A stretch of 64,000 nucleotides of DNA from the NCBI RefSeq assembly GCF_000764645.1, contig NZ_JRGK01000026.1, positions 1-64,000 of the forward strand, in the 5' to 3' direction. A program made the translations under genes and the position numbers. Source of the DNA: Aeromonas finlandensis (GTDB lineage Bacteria; Pseudomonadota; Gammaproteobacteria; Enterobacterales; Aeromonadaceae). How positions within the stretch are numbered: the first letter of the stretch is position 1; every line of letters begins with the position of its first letter. This document shows positions 16,628 through 25,120 of this stretch, one piece after another. The notes beneath the pieces are model-generated. The model searched no databases and had not been told where the DNA came from. It worked only from the letters and a program-made list of their open reading frames with translations.

Positions 16628-18277
16628 ATGAAAATCGAACAAGCCGCCCCACTCGCCACTATCGCAACACCCACTCGTCCCCAGGGCAGTCCCATCGGGC
16701 GCTTTGTGAGCCAGTTTCGCAACCTGACCGCTCCCGCCGCCGAACGGGCTGAACTGACACTGCCGACCCCGCCAGCCCTGACGCCAGATAGCCAGCAGTT
16801 GCTGAACCGCGAACTGCGCAAGGGGATCTCGAGCTATCTGGCACAGCATCCCGAACAGCAGAGCGCGCTGGATGAACTGCTGAGCGCCGGACAGATGCGC
16901 AATGAACTCGGCAAGCCGACGTTGGCGACCGCAGCCCCCCTGCCCTATCTGGTCACCCTGCTCAACCAGCTGAAAAAACTGCCGGATGGCAAGGCGCTCA
17001 CCCACGCGCTGGTCAAGGATCCTGCCGGTGAAATCGGGCGCTATATCACCCTCAAGGGCACCTTTGGCAGCAAATCCTGTCAGCTACGCGGCCAGCCACT
17101 TCCGCCCAGATCCTTGAGCGAACCCGACCTGCTACAACTGGCGCTGGAGCTGAAACAGGTACTGCAGCACTATCTGGACGCCGACCCGGCCAAGAGTGAG
17201 CGCCACACCGCGTATCTGCGAGACTACCTGCAGCAACCCGAGATCGGCCGCTATCTTGGCTTGCTCGACACCCCCAACGGCGCACAGGTCAAGATCAACG
17301 CCCTGCCCTCCCGCAAGGAGGAGATTGCAAACTTGATGAACCGCCTGCTGGCCGGTCATGGCCGTGGCACGCTCTATCACGCCTTCGCCCAAGAGAGCGG
17401 GCGGGAAGGCATTCTGGGCCGTCACTTCAAACTCGAAGGCAGGCTGGAGTTCAGCTTCGCGGTGCGAGCCGAACCGCTGCCGCCAGCAGCCGTTGTCCCC
17501 CCCTCTCCGGCACCGAGCGATGATGTGCCAGATCCAACGCTCGAACTGCAGAAGGCGGCACAGCAACGACAGCAGGAGGCGCTGGAGCATCTCAAACTGG
17601 AGCAGGAGATCACCCGCCAGCTGGCCAACCGGCCGGTCTATCAGACACTGGCAAAACTGACCAGAGCGGCCGCCAACCTGCAAGTCGAGCTGGATGGGCA
17701 GCACCTGCCCCCTGCCGACCCGATCCCGGCAACCCGTATCGACCTGACGACCCTGGCACATCTCGCTCTACCGCAGGTTCGCGAGCTGTCGGCCCAGCTG
17801 AGAGAGGAGAACAACCGCTACCTGCAACAGGTCGAGGCTCATACCCGGCATCTGCCGACCAACGCCGATGCAGATCGGTTTTCCCCTCATACCCTCGACA
17901 TGCTGGGCATCACGCTCACCCAGCCCTACGTCAAGGTGCTGGACGATGGCATTCAGGCTCTGCGGCAACCCGCACCCAGCCGCACGGCCCGCTTGCTGGG
18001 CTGGTTACTGCCCGCTCAGGCAAAGGCGCACCAGCTCAAGCAAGAGCAGAGTATCGGCAGATTGCACGAACTGCGTCAGGTCATATCCATGCTGCAGTTA
18101 CAGGGTGGCAGCTGGCAGGGGGTCGACCAATCAGGCTGGGCCAAACAGCTGCTGGCCCGCACGCTGGGGCAGGCCATGCCAACGTCATGGCAGCTCGGTC
18201 CTTTTCGGATCAATGCAGGGCGCCAACAGTGGCAAGTCAGATTGAACGAATGGGGCATTCCGGCCGCCAAAGGTTGA
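16628..18277 (+). CDS. Unknown repeat-containing protein, candidate type III effector
   Basis: 549 residues, no recognised family or catalytic motif. There is no Sec signal or membrane segment. The first 50 residues are Pro/Ala/Thr-rich and flexible with a short hydrophobic patch (PIGRFVSQFRNL, 22-33), as in chaperone-binding regions of effectors. The body has related segments of helices ending in a strand and a Leu-Pro: EIGRYITLKG...LRGQPLPP (135-160), EIGRYLGLLD...INALP (205-227), ILGRHFKLEG...RAEPLPP (262-286) and VELDGQHLPP (353-362). A Pro-rich hinge lies at 284-303 and a Gln/Glu coiled region at 305-332. The start follows AAGGAG, 17 bp after the chaperone-like gene. Effector status is inference from this pairing. 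Confidence 0.5.
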   Translation: MKIEQAAPLATIATPTRPQGSPIGRFVSQFRNLTAPAAERAELTLPTPPALTPDSQQLLNRELRKGISSYLAQHPEQQSALDELLSAGQMRNELGKPTLATAAPLPYLVTLLNQLKKLPDGKALTHALVKDPAGEIGRYITLKGTFGSKSCQLRGQPLPPRSLSEPDLLQLALELKQVLQHYLDADPAKSERHTAYLRDYLQQPEIGRYLGLLDTPNGAQVKINALPSRKEEIANLMNRLLAGHGRGTLYHAFAQESGREGILGRHFKLEGRLEFSFAVRAEPLPPAAVVPPSPAPSDDVPDPTLELQKAAQQRQQEALEHLKLEQEITRQLANRPVYQTLAKLTRAAANLQVELDGQHLPPADPIPATRIDLTTLAHLALPQVRELSAQLREENNRYLQQVEAHTRHLPTNADADRFSPHTLDMLGITLTQPYVKVLDDGIQALRQPAPSRTARLLGWLLPAQAKAHQLKQEQSIGRLHELRQVISMLQLQGGSWQGVDQSGWAKQLLARTLGQAMPTSWQLGPFRINAGRQQWQVRLNEWGIPAAKG

Positions 18278-18295
18278 TCGCAGGTCATCACGGCA

Positions 18296-18325
18296 GCTAA
18301 CCCTGTGCCATGACACAGGGTTAGC
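18296..18325 (+). terminator. Hairpin after the effector-like gene
   Basis: GCTAACCCTGTG-CCATGA-CACAGGGTTAGC is a perfect 12-bp stem 18 bp past the stop codon. It lacks a following T tract, so it may protect the 3' end or terminate only partly. Confidence 0.55.
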
Positions 18326-18362
18326 CTGACCCGCGCCCCCAGCCAAAGATGACAGATAAAAA

Positions 18363-18379
18363 GGTTGCGCATTACAACC
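18363..18379. promoter_or_regulatory. MarR-type operator-like site 1
   Basis: GGTTGCGCATTACAACC has GGTTG/CAACC ends and is an inverted near-copy of the site at 18393. The two lie 30 bp apart, immediately upstream of a MarR-family gene. Confidence 0.6.
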
Positions 18380-18392
18380 TTTAAGCTATTTT

Positions 18393-18409
18393 AGTTGTAA
18401 TGCACAACT
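18393..18409. promoter_or_regulatory. MarR-type operator-like site 2
   Basis: AGTTGTAATGCACAACT is palindromic (AGTTGT/ACAACT). Its reverse complement matches 13 or more bases of site 1. It ends 17 bp before the MarR-GNAT start codon, where binding would block transcription or translation initiation. Confidence 0.6.
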
Positions 18410-18426
18410 AAAAAGGACGCTACAAC

Positions 18427-19341
18427 ATGGATCCCCGTCCCCTGCGCGCGCTATCGCGCGATCTGGTTCGCGAGCTCGGCATGCTCTCCCAACAGTGCGG
18501 CCAGCTGGCGCTCACCCCCATTGAAGCTCACCTGCTGATCGAGCTGGAAAACGGCCCGGCGACCAACCAGCAACTGGCGGAAAAACTGCACATCGACAAA
18601 TCCAATGCCAGCCGCCCGCTGGCACGTCTCGCCGAGCGTGAGCTGATCAGCTGGCACCCCCATCCCTCCGACGGGCGCAGCAAGGAGGCCCGCCTCACCA
18701 TCAGCGGTCAAGGGATGCTGCTGGAGTTGCACCGGGAGATGGACGCAGCGATGGAGGAGATGCTGGCGCAGTTGAGCCTGCCCGAGCGGGAGCAGCTGTG
18801 GCAAGGGTTGCGGCTCTATCGCGGCGCCCTCTCCCGCGCCCGCCGCCAGCAGGGTTACCAAATCCGCCCCATCACGGCGGCGGACAATCCCCAGATCGCC
18901 ATGGTGATCCGCGCCGTATCGGCCGAGTATGGTCTCACTGCCGACAAGGGGTACGGGGTCTCCGATCCCAATCTCGACACCCTCTCCCAGAGCTATCAGG
19001 GGGAGAAGAGCCGCTACTGGGTTATCGAAGGGCCGGACGGTTCCATCCTCGGCGGAGGTGGTATCGCGCCATTGACTGGAGAAGAGGGGGTCTGCGAGCT
19101 GCAGAAGATGTACTTTATGCCCACCCTGCGCGGACTGGGCCTTGGCAAGCGGCTGGTGTTGCAGGCGCTGGATGCCGCTCGTGACCTGGGCTATCACCGC
19201 TGCTATCTGGAGACCACCGAAGTGCTGCGCGAAGCCACCAGCCTCTATGAATCACTGGGCTTTGCACATCTTCCCGGCCCACTCGGCTGTACCGGCCACG
19301 GGGATTGCGAAATTTGCATGGTGCTAGAGCTGGCGCCCTGA
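18427..19341 (+). CDS. MarR-GNAT fusion regulator/acetyltransferase
   Basis: 304-residue two-domain protein. Residues 1-140 form a MarR-type winged helix ([19 protein letters not shown], then ADG-type wing [19 protein letters not shown]). Residues 142-304 form a GNAT domain with the acetyl-CoA loop [13 protein letters not shown], and [20 protein letters not shown]. This architecture is widespread in bacteria, but its acetylation substrate and effector are generally unknown. The start ATG follows AAAAAGGACG. Two inverted operator-like sites directly upstream point to autoregulation. A neighbouring target gene is not obvious. Confidence 0.87.
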   Translation: MDPRPLRALSRDLVRELGMLSQQCGQLALTPIEAHLLIELENGPATNQQLAEKLHIDKSNASRPLARLAERELISWHPHPSDGRSKEARLTISGQGMLLELHREMDAAMEEMLAQLSLPEREQLWQGLRLYRGALSRARRQQGYQIRPITAADNPQIAMVIRAVSAEYGLTADKGYGVSDPNLDTLSQSYQGEKSRYWVIEGPDGSILGGGGIAPLTGEEGVCELQKMYFMPTLRGLGLGKRLVLQALDAARDLGYHRCYLETTEVLREATSLYESLGFAHLPGPLGCTGHGDCEICMVLELAP

Positions 19342-19389
19342 GGTGATGGGATGGCGGCAAACAGGAATATCCCCTGCTTGCCGCCTTGT

Positions 19390-19866
19390 TTACTGCGGCA
19401 GCGCCACCACCCGGAATCGCTCCAGCACCAGCGTGGCATGCTCATCAAATTCGCCCCCTTCCGCCTTCATCTCGCGTTCGAAGAATGCCCTGTGCACCTT
19501 GCGCCACCAGGCCAGAGAGCCATCACCCTCCCCCTCCTCGGCAGCAAACGCAGCATCAATCTCGTCGAATGGGCACAAGGTGACAGACACTATTTCAACC
19601 AGCGCCTTGGGCTGACCACTCCAGTCGGTTACCACCAGCAGGTCACCCTGTTCCGGCATCCTCTCGCCCTGCTCCAGATACCAGTAAGCAAGGCTACAGG
19701 TGGCTCGCTTGCGGCCTGCCACGACAAGCGCTGCACAGAGGTTGGCGTTGTGTTCATCAGCACAGAAGTAGTCCGCGCAAACATGGCGAGCCCGTGCTGC
19801 CACCGGCAGGGATAACAGATAACGCTCAACCAGAGCCGAGCAGGCAGGATTCATCGATTCAGCCAT
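19390..19866 (-). CDS. ASCH-domain protein
   Basis: 158-residue protein with an ASCH domain, a small PUA-like beta-barrel thought to bind or process RNA. Features: GRKRATCSLAYWYLE (the family GxKxxT motif), GDLLVVTDWSGQPKALVEI with the WxG-type strand, and C-terminal GDGSLAWWRKVHRAFF. Some members are ribonucleases; activity here is not predictable. ATG 19866 is directly after AGGAGAGGTG. The gene starts only about 20 bp beyond the prfC terminator hairpin, so it may rely on read-through. Confidence 0.8.
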   Translation of the reverse strand: MAESMNPACSALVERYLLSLPVAARARHVCADYFCADEHNANLCAALVVAGRKRATCSLAYWYLEQGERMPEQGDLLVVTDWSGQPKALVEIVSVTLCPFDEIDAAFAAEEGEGDGSLAWWRKVHRAFFEREMKAEGGEFDEHATLVLERFRVVALPQ

Positions 19867-19884
19867 CACCTCTCCTTGATGCAT

Positions 19885-19911
19885 AAAAAAATCCCGCCAT
19901 CTGGCGGGATT
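19885..19911 (-). terminator. Rho-independent terminator after prfC
   Basis: On the minus strand ATCCCGCC-AGAT-GGCGGGAT followed by seven T, 13 bp past the prfC stop and directly upstream of the ASCH gene. Confidence 0.85.
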
Positions 19912-19923
19912 CGGTAAGCAGTA

Positions 19924-21510
19924 TCAATGCTCGCGAGTCTGGCGGAACTCCACGTCGGGGTGACGCTCCTGTGCCAGTCGCAGGTTGACCATGGTCGGCG
20001 CGATATAGGTGAGGTTGTCACCGCCATCAAGGGCCAGGTTGACCTCGTTCTTGCGCTTGAACTCTTCGAACTTCTTGACGTCGGTTCCTTCCACCCAGCG
20101 GGCGGTGGAGACGTTGACCGCCTCGTAGAGAGCCTCAACGTTGTACTCGCTCTTCAGACGAGACACCACCACGTCAAACTGCAGCACACCGACCGCACCG
20201 ACGATGAGATCGTTGCTGATCAGCGGACGGAACACCTGCACGGCGCCCTCTTCGGAGAGCTGCACCAGCCCCTTGAGCAGCTGCTTCTGCTTGAGCGGAT
20301 CGCGCAGGCGGATGCGGCGGAACAGCTCCGGGGCAAAGTTCGGGATGCCGGTGAACTTGAGATCTTCACCCTGGGTGAAGGTGTCACCGATCTGGATGGT
20401 ACCGTGGTTGTGCAGACCGATAATGTCACCGGCGAAGGCGTCTTCCGCCTGCTCACGGTCACCGGCCATAAAGGTCACTGCGTCGGAGATGTTCACATCC
20501 TTGCCGATACGCACGTGGCGCATCTTCATGCCCTTGCTGTAAGTGCCTGACACGATACGCATAAAGGCGATACGGTCACGGTGTTTCGGATCCATGTTGG
20601 CCTGGATCTTGAACACGAAGCCGGAGAACTTCTCTTCGGTCGCTTCCACCTCGCGGCTCTCGGCCTTACGCGGCATGGGGGACGGTGCCCAGTCGGTCAG
20701 GCCATCCAGCATGTGATCAACACCGAAGTTGCCCAGTGCGGTACCGAAGAAGACCGGGGTCATCTCGCCAGCGATAAAGGCATCGTGATCGAACTCGGGC
20801 GAGGCGCCCTGCACCAGCTCCAGCTCACCGCGCAGCTGGGCGGCCAGATCTTCACCAATAGCGGCATCCAGATCCGGGTTGTTCAGCCCCTTGACCACCC
20901 GCTTTTCCTGGATGGTGTGGCCCTGACCAGTCTGATAGAGATAGGTCTCATCCTTGTAGAGGTGATAGACACCCTTGAAGGATTTGCCGCAACCGATAGG
21001 CCAGGTGATGGGGGCGCACATGATCTTCAGCTCGCGCTCAACCTCGTCCATCACTTCCATCGGATCGCGCACTTCGCGGTCCAGCTTGTTCATGAAGGTG
21101 AGGATGGGGGTATCGCGCAGACGGGTCACTTCCATCAGCTTGCGGGTCCGGTCTTCAACACCCTTGGCGGCATCGATGACCATCAGGCAGCAGTCGACCG
21201 CCGTCAGGGTACGGTAGGTATCTTCAGAGAAGTCCTCGTGACCCGGGGTGTCGAGCAGGTTGACCAGACAATCGGCATAGGGGAACTGCATCACCGAGGT
21301 AGTGATGGAGATACCACGCTGCTTCTCCATCTCCATCCAGTCAGATTTGGCGTGCTGGCCTGAGCCACGGCCCTTGACGGTACCGGCGCGCTGAATGGCC
21401 TGTCCGAACAGCAGGACTTTTTCGGTGATGGTGGTTTTACCCGCATCCGGGTGCGAAATGATCGCAAAAGTGCGTCTCTTGGAGACTTCACTCAGAAATT
21501 CAGCTGACAT
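19924..21510 (-). CDS. prfC: Peptide chain release factor 3
   Basis: 528-residue translational GTPase RF3, which removes RF1/RF2 from the ribosome after termination. G motifs are present: G1 SHPDAGKTT (GxxxxGKT), G2 around [13 protein letters not shown]3 DTPGHEDF and G4 NKLD in [13 protein letters not shown]. Domains II and III follow with [10 protein letters not shown] and [11 protein letters not shown]. Length is typical. The ATG gives the family start [24 protein letters not shown]. It is terminated by a strong hairpin. Confidence 0.97.
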   Translation of the reverse strand: MSAEFLSEVSKRRTFAIISHPDAGKTTITEKVLLFGQAIQRAGTVKGRGSGQHAKSDWMEMEKQRGISITTSVMQFPYADCLVNLLDTPGHEDFSEDTYRTLTAVDCCLMVIDAAKGVEDRTRKLMEVTRLRDTPILTFMNKLDREVRDPMEVMDEVERELKIMCAPITWPIGCGKSFKGVYHLYKDETYLYQTGQGHTIQEKRVVKGLNNPDLDAAIGEDLAAQLRGELELVQGASPEFDHDAFIAGEMTPVFFGTALGNFGVDHMLDGLTDWAPSPMPRKAESREVEATEEKFSGFVFKIQANMDPKHRDRIAFMRIVSGTYSKGMKMRHVRIGKDVNISDAVTFMAGDREQAEDAFAGDIIGLHNHGTIQIGDTFTQGEDLKFTGIPNFAPELFRRIRLRDPLKQKQLLKGLVQLSEEGAVQVFRPLISNDLIVGAVGVLQFDVVVSRLKSEYNVEALYEAVNVSTARWVEGTDVKKFEEFKRKNEVNLALDGGDNLTYIAPTMVNLRLAQERHPDVEFRQTREH

Positions 21511-21695
21511 AATTCAACGTTCTTCTATTGAGCGGTGGCATCAGCCACCGTGGGAATAAATCCGGAATGCCGCTCACGGCACATGTATACGCAACGAAAG
21601 CCACGCCAGCTGGCGTTTTGCCAACCTGGTGGAGAGAGGGAGGAGGGTTGCGTTACATGGGTCTTCTCGCCTGAGTCAAAGCAAAATTGCGCGAC

Positions 21696-21701
21696 ATTAT
21701 A
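21696..21701 (-). promoter_or_regulatory. Possible -10 element of the prfC promoter
   Basis: TATAAT on the minus strand in the 219-bp gap upstream of prfC. A convincing -35 hexamer is not visible at 16-18 bp, so this is tentative. Confidence 0.35.
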
Positions 21702-21729
21702 CCCGCGCGAGTGAAAAATACCCAGCCCG

Positions 21730-23574
21730 TCAGTCGTCTGTTTCCACCCGGTTGCGCCCAGCCCCCTTCGCACGGTACAGCGCACTGTCGGCGCGCTGGA
21801 TCAGGGCCGCCAGATCCTGATCACCGGCCTGCATACAGGCGCATCCAATACTCATCGTTACCGGATAGGACATCCCGGGCAGCGCCCGGTTGGCAACCAT
21901 GTTACGGATCCGCTCCGCCACCCGACACGCCTCTTCAAGGCGGGTATCCGGCAGCAGGATCAAAAACTCCTCCCCGCCGGTGCGCCCCAATACATCACGA
22001 GGCCGTAACTGGCTCGCTACAGCGTGCGAGAACCACTGCAGAACCCGGTCTCCCTGATGGTGGCCGAGCGTATCGTTGATCTGCTTGAAGTAATCGATGT
22101 CGAAGACCAGCAAGCTAAAGGGCGCACCTTGCCGACGAGCAAGCTCAAACAGTGTATTCCCACGCCACAATACCCGTCGCCGGTTGTTGAGACCGGTCAG
22201 TTCATCGCTAAAGGCCAACCGGCGCATGCGGCGATTGCGTTCCAGCAGCCACCCCGTCGTCAGCAAGGCCAACCCGCCACACAGCAGCAGTACTGCCAGC
22301 AACCAGAAACGACGCTCTTTGGCTAACGCCAACTCCTGCTGCTGCAACCGCTGCTCGACTCGCAGTCGCTTGTTTTCCCCCTCCTGACGGACCAGCTCAA
22401 ACTCGCCACGCACCCAGGTCGTGCTTTGATCCTGCATTTCCTGTTCGAATACCCGCTTGAGGGCCACATAGCGATGCAACTCAGCCAGCGCCTCACCGGT
22501 TTTTCCGATCCCCTCGAACGCCTGACTGCGCAGCCATGTCACCTTGATCAAAAAACGCTGGTTATCCTCGCGCAAGAGGGTCGGCTCAGCCATCGCGAGA
22601 TGCTGCAGGGCATTGGCATACTCTCCCGCCATGATCCCTGCCTGAGCCATCAGCAAGTGCCAATAACTATGAAACAGGGGGTCAAGGTCTGATTTAAACA
22701 CGACACCGGCTTGCTCAAGCTGCACCATGGCCTCCTGGTATCTGGCTAGCCCCAACAATGCCTCGGCCCTGTCCAGCTGTAATAATCCTTTTTCGACAGG
22801 GGATAACACGTTGTGTTGCGCCGTCGCTTTATCCAACTCATCGATGGCTTTCTGGAACTGCTCCATGCCATTCGCCACCATCGCTTTCTGCCGATAAAGT
22901 TCGTAGAAAATATCGGGATCACTGTTTGGCTGTAACTGCATCGCCAGCTCATCGAGCAAGCGATTGGCAGGCCCCAGTAACCCCATACGACGGTAGGTCG
23001 CAGCAATTTCCAGCTGAATTTTTCCATACCAACTTGAAAGGGCAAGAGCATCGTAGATATGCAAAGACTGCATCAGGTCTCTGAGTCCCTTGGCAGGAAG
23101 ACCCTGGAAGGAAAAGAGGGAACCTCTGTAGGACAAGGCAGTTGCCTGTTGTCTGAGAGAACCGGCATCACGAGCCAGTGTCAGTGCCAGATCATAATCC
23201 AGACGAGCCTTGTCGTTCTCTCCGAGCAGTTGATGAAACCAGCCACGGCAAAGGGCAAAATCGCTGCGGGCAAATTGATCACCTTGTGCGGTAGCACGCT
23301 GAAGGTGCTCATCGGCATAGCGCATCGCCTGACGATACTCCGCCGTCTCGTTTGCCGATTGAAGTCTGCAGGCCAAGCGAGCAATCCGCGTCTGTTGCGC
23401 CGGAGTGTAAGCGGACAAATCCTGCTTCAATCGCTGAACTCTCAAGCTCAATTCGCGATCAGAGAGGTAAGTCTGCTCCAGCGTATTGAGCTCACTCTCC
23501 AACTGAATGGGGGAAACCGGCTCGGCCATAGAGTTCAATGCCAACAGCAATACACAATACGGATAAAGCTTCAC
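21730..23574 (-). CDS. Membrane diguanylate cyclase with periplasmic TPR-like sensor
   Basis: 614-residue c-di-GMP synthase. The GTG at 23574 follows GGAGGGG and begins a signal peptide (LYPYCVLLLALNSMAEP). Residues 25-400 are helical and TPR-like with many Leu/Ala/Tyr pairs, presumably a periplasmic sensor. A membrane segment follows at about 424-444 (WLLAVLLLCGGLALLTTGWL), then a GGDEF domain: DELTGLNNRRR, FDIDYFKQINDTLGH, and active-site GGEEF at about 533-537. The inhibitory-site RPRD lies five residues before it, so product inhibition is expected. The longer open frame upstream is Cys-rich and lacks a ribosome-binding site. Confidence 0.87.
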   Translation of the reverse strand: MKLYPYCVLLLALNSMAEPVSPIQLESELNTLEQTYLSDRELSLRVQRLKQDLSAYTPAQQTRIARLACRLQSANETAEYRQAMRYADEHLQRATAQGDQFARSDFALCRGWFHQLLGENDKARLDYDLALTLARDAGSLRQQATALSYRGSLFSFQGLPAKGLRDLMQSLHIYDALALSSWYGKIQLEIAATYRRMGLLGPANRLLDELAMQLQPNSDPDIFYELYRQKAMVANGMEQFQKAIDELDKATAQHNVLSPVEKGLLQLDRAEALLGLARYQEAMVQLEQAGVVFKSDLDPLFHSYWHLLMAQAGIMAGEYANALQHLAMAEPTLLREDNQRFLIKVTWLRSQAFEGIGKTGEALAELHRYVALKRVFEQEMQDQSTTWVRGEFELVRQEGENKRLRVEQRLQQQELALAKERRFWLLAVLLLCGGLALLTTGWLLERNRRMRRLAFSDELTGLNNRRRVLWRGNTLFELARRQGAPFSLLVFDIDYFKQINDTLGHHQGDRVLQWFSHAVASQLRPRDVLGRTGGEEFLILLPDTRLEEACRVAERIRNMVANRALPGMSYPVTMSIGCACMQAGDQDLAALIQRADSALYRAKGAGRNRVETDD

Positions 23575-23656
23575 ATTTCCCCTCCACCGACCTTTGGTCG
23601 CACCAGAATAAACCACTAAAACAGTTATCAAGCACCACCAATAACTCAATAGACAG

Positions 23657-25111
23657 TTAATTATGCTGAAAACGCCGCAACAACCGACCGCGCAGGCCAC
23701 AATCGAGCAGCCAGCTGTTGTCAAACACCCGCAGCAGCGCCTGCTTGGCGTGGCGTGACATGGCAACGGCGTGAAAACGGGTCTGGCGCTGACGATAGCG
23801 GTTCATCTGATCGAGCAGGGGATGGGGCAAGCTCTGGGCGATAAAGTCGGAGATGACCAGCACATCCGCCTTGGCAAAGGCGGGATCATCGAGCTTGGCC
23901 AGCGCCTTCTCAAGGCAGGGCACCAGGTCGGTACCGCCGTGAAAACTCATGGAGAGGAAGCGTTCCGCCTTGTCCAGACCGGTATCGGCGGTGATCTCGA
24001 GGGTCGCCACCTCGGTGGAGAAGAGCATCAGGTAGCAACCGCGCTTCTCGTCCATCGCCACCTTGAGCAGGGCCAGAAACAGCGCCTTGGCACACTCCTC
24101 GGGATACCCCCCCATGGAGCCGGAGGTATCGACACAGACGATAAAGGGGCCCCGTTGCTGCAACTGCTGCCCCCCCTGCTCCGGGGTACGCAGCATGATG
24201 CGCTGGCGCGGCAACGTTCCGCGCGACTGGTAGCTGAGCAGACGCCGCTCCAGATAGCGGCGATAGAACTCCAGCTCCAGCTCGGGCAGCCCCAGCATCA
24301 CCGCCTCGCTTGGCAGCAACCGCATCAGATCACTCGCCTGATGGATGCCCACCAGATCGTCCGGCACATCGTCGCTGGGGGCGGGCTCAAGCTCCAGCAC
24401 CTCGACCGGCGGCACCGGTTGCTCCTGCGCCCGCCGATCCCGCTCGCTGCGGCCAAGCAGACCGGCAATCTCCGCCAGCAAGGGCTCGCGCTGCAACATG
24501 CGGGCGTACTGCTTGACCAGCACCAGACTGCGCTTGTGCCAGCTCCCCTGCGCCAGATCCCACAGGCCACCAGCCGAAATTTTGTTGGGATCGAGGGCAT
24601 CGGCCAGAGTACGGCTCGCCAGCAGCTGATCTTCAATCTCCTGACGCTGCTTCTCCCGCTCCGCCTCGGCGATCTGCTGCTGCAACTGCAACAGGCTCCC
24701 CACCAGACTGGCGCGCCACTTGTCGATAAAGAGTTGACGCATGCTCTCGGTGGGATGAGCCATCAGCTGGCGCACCAAGGATCGGGCCTCACCGGCGAAG
24801 GGGCTGTACTGCTCCAGCGACTCCAGCAGGCTCGGCAGGCGACCAATCAGCTCGGTCATCGCCAGTTGCCGGTGCGCCTGATAGAGCAGGTACTCCTGCT
24901 CCAGCGCTACCGGCACCGGCTTGTGGCGGATCTCCTCGCCAAGCTGCTCGCCCCAGCTCTGCAGGCGCTTTTTCAGCAGCTTGCCCTGGAGCGGAGAACG
25001 CTTGATGAACTCGGAAATCTTGGGCGAGGCAGCCAGCAGCGCCACCACCTCTCCCGCCAGCTCCCCCTCCCCGATGAGAAGGCCCAGATCAAGCATGCCG
25101 ATCTCAAGCAT
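23657..25111 (-). CDS. viaA: ViaA, VWA-domain partner of RavA
   Basis: 484-residue protein with a C-terminal von Willebrand A domain. The MIDAS motif DTSGSMGG, the second metal residue region SFHGGTD and LVISDFIAQ are present. The N-terminal half is helical and typical of ViaA. ViaA partners the MoxR AAA+ ATPase RavA; in E. coli the pair affects aminoglycoside sensitivity and respiratory complex maturation. It lies 9 bp after ravA in the same operon. Confidence 0.93.
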   Translation of the reverse strand: MLEIGMLDLGLLIGEGELAGEVVALLAASPKISEFIKRSPLQGKLLKKRLQSWGEQLGEEIRHKPVPVALEQEYLLYQAHRQLAMTELIGRLPSLLESLEQYSPFAGEARSLVRQLMAHPTESMRQLFIDKWRASLVGSLLQLQQQIAEAEREKQRQEIEDQLLASRTLADALDPNKISAGGLWDLAQGSWHKRSLVLVKQYARMLQREPLLAEIAGLLGRSERDRRAQEQPVPPVEVLELEPAPSDDVPDDLVGIHQASDLMRLLPSEAVMLGLPELELEFYRRYLERRLLSYQSRGTLPRQRIMLRTPEQGGQQLQQRGPFIVCVDTSGSMGGYPEECAKALFLALLKVAMDEKRGCYLMLFSTEVATLEITADTGLDKAERFLSMSFHGGTDLVPCLEKALAKLDDPAFAKADVLVISDFIAQSLPHPLLDQMNRYRQRQTRFHAVAMSRHAKQALLRVFDNSWLLDCGLRGRLLRRFQHN

Positions 25112-25120
25112 GAGCGCTCC

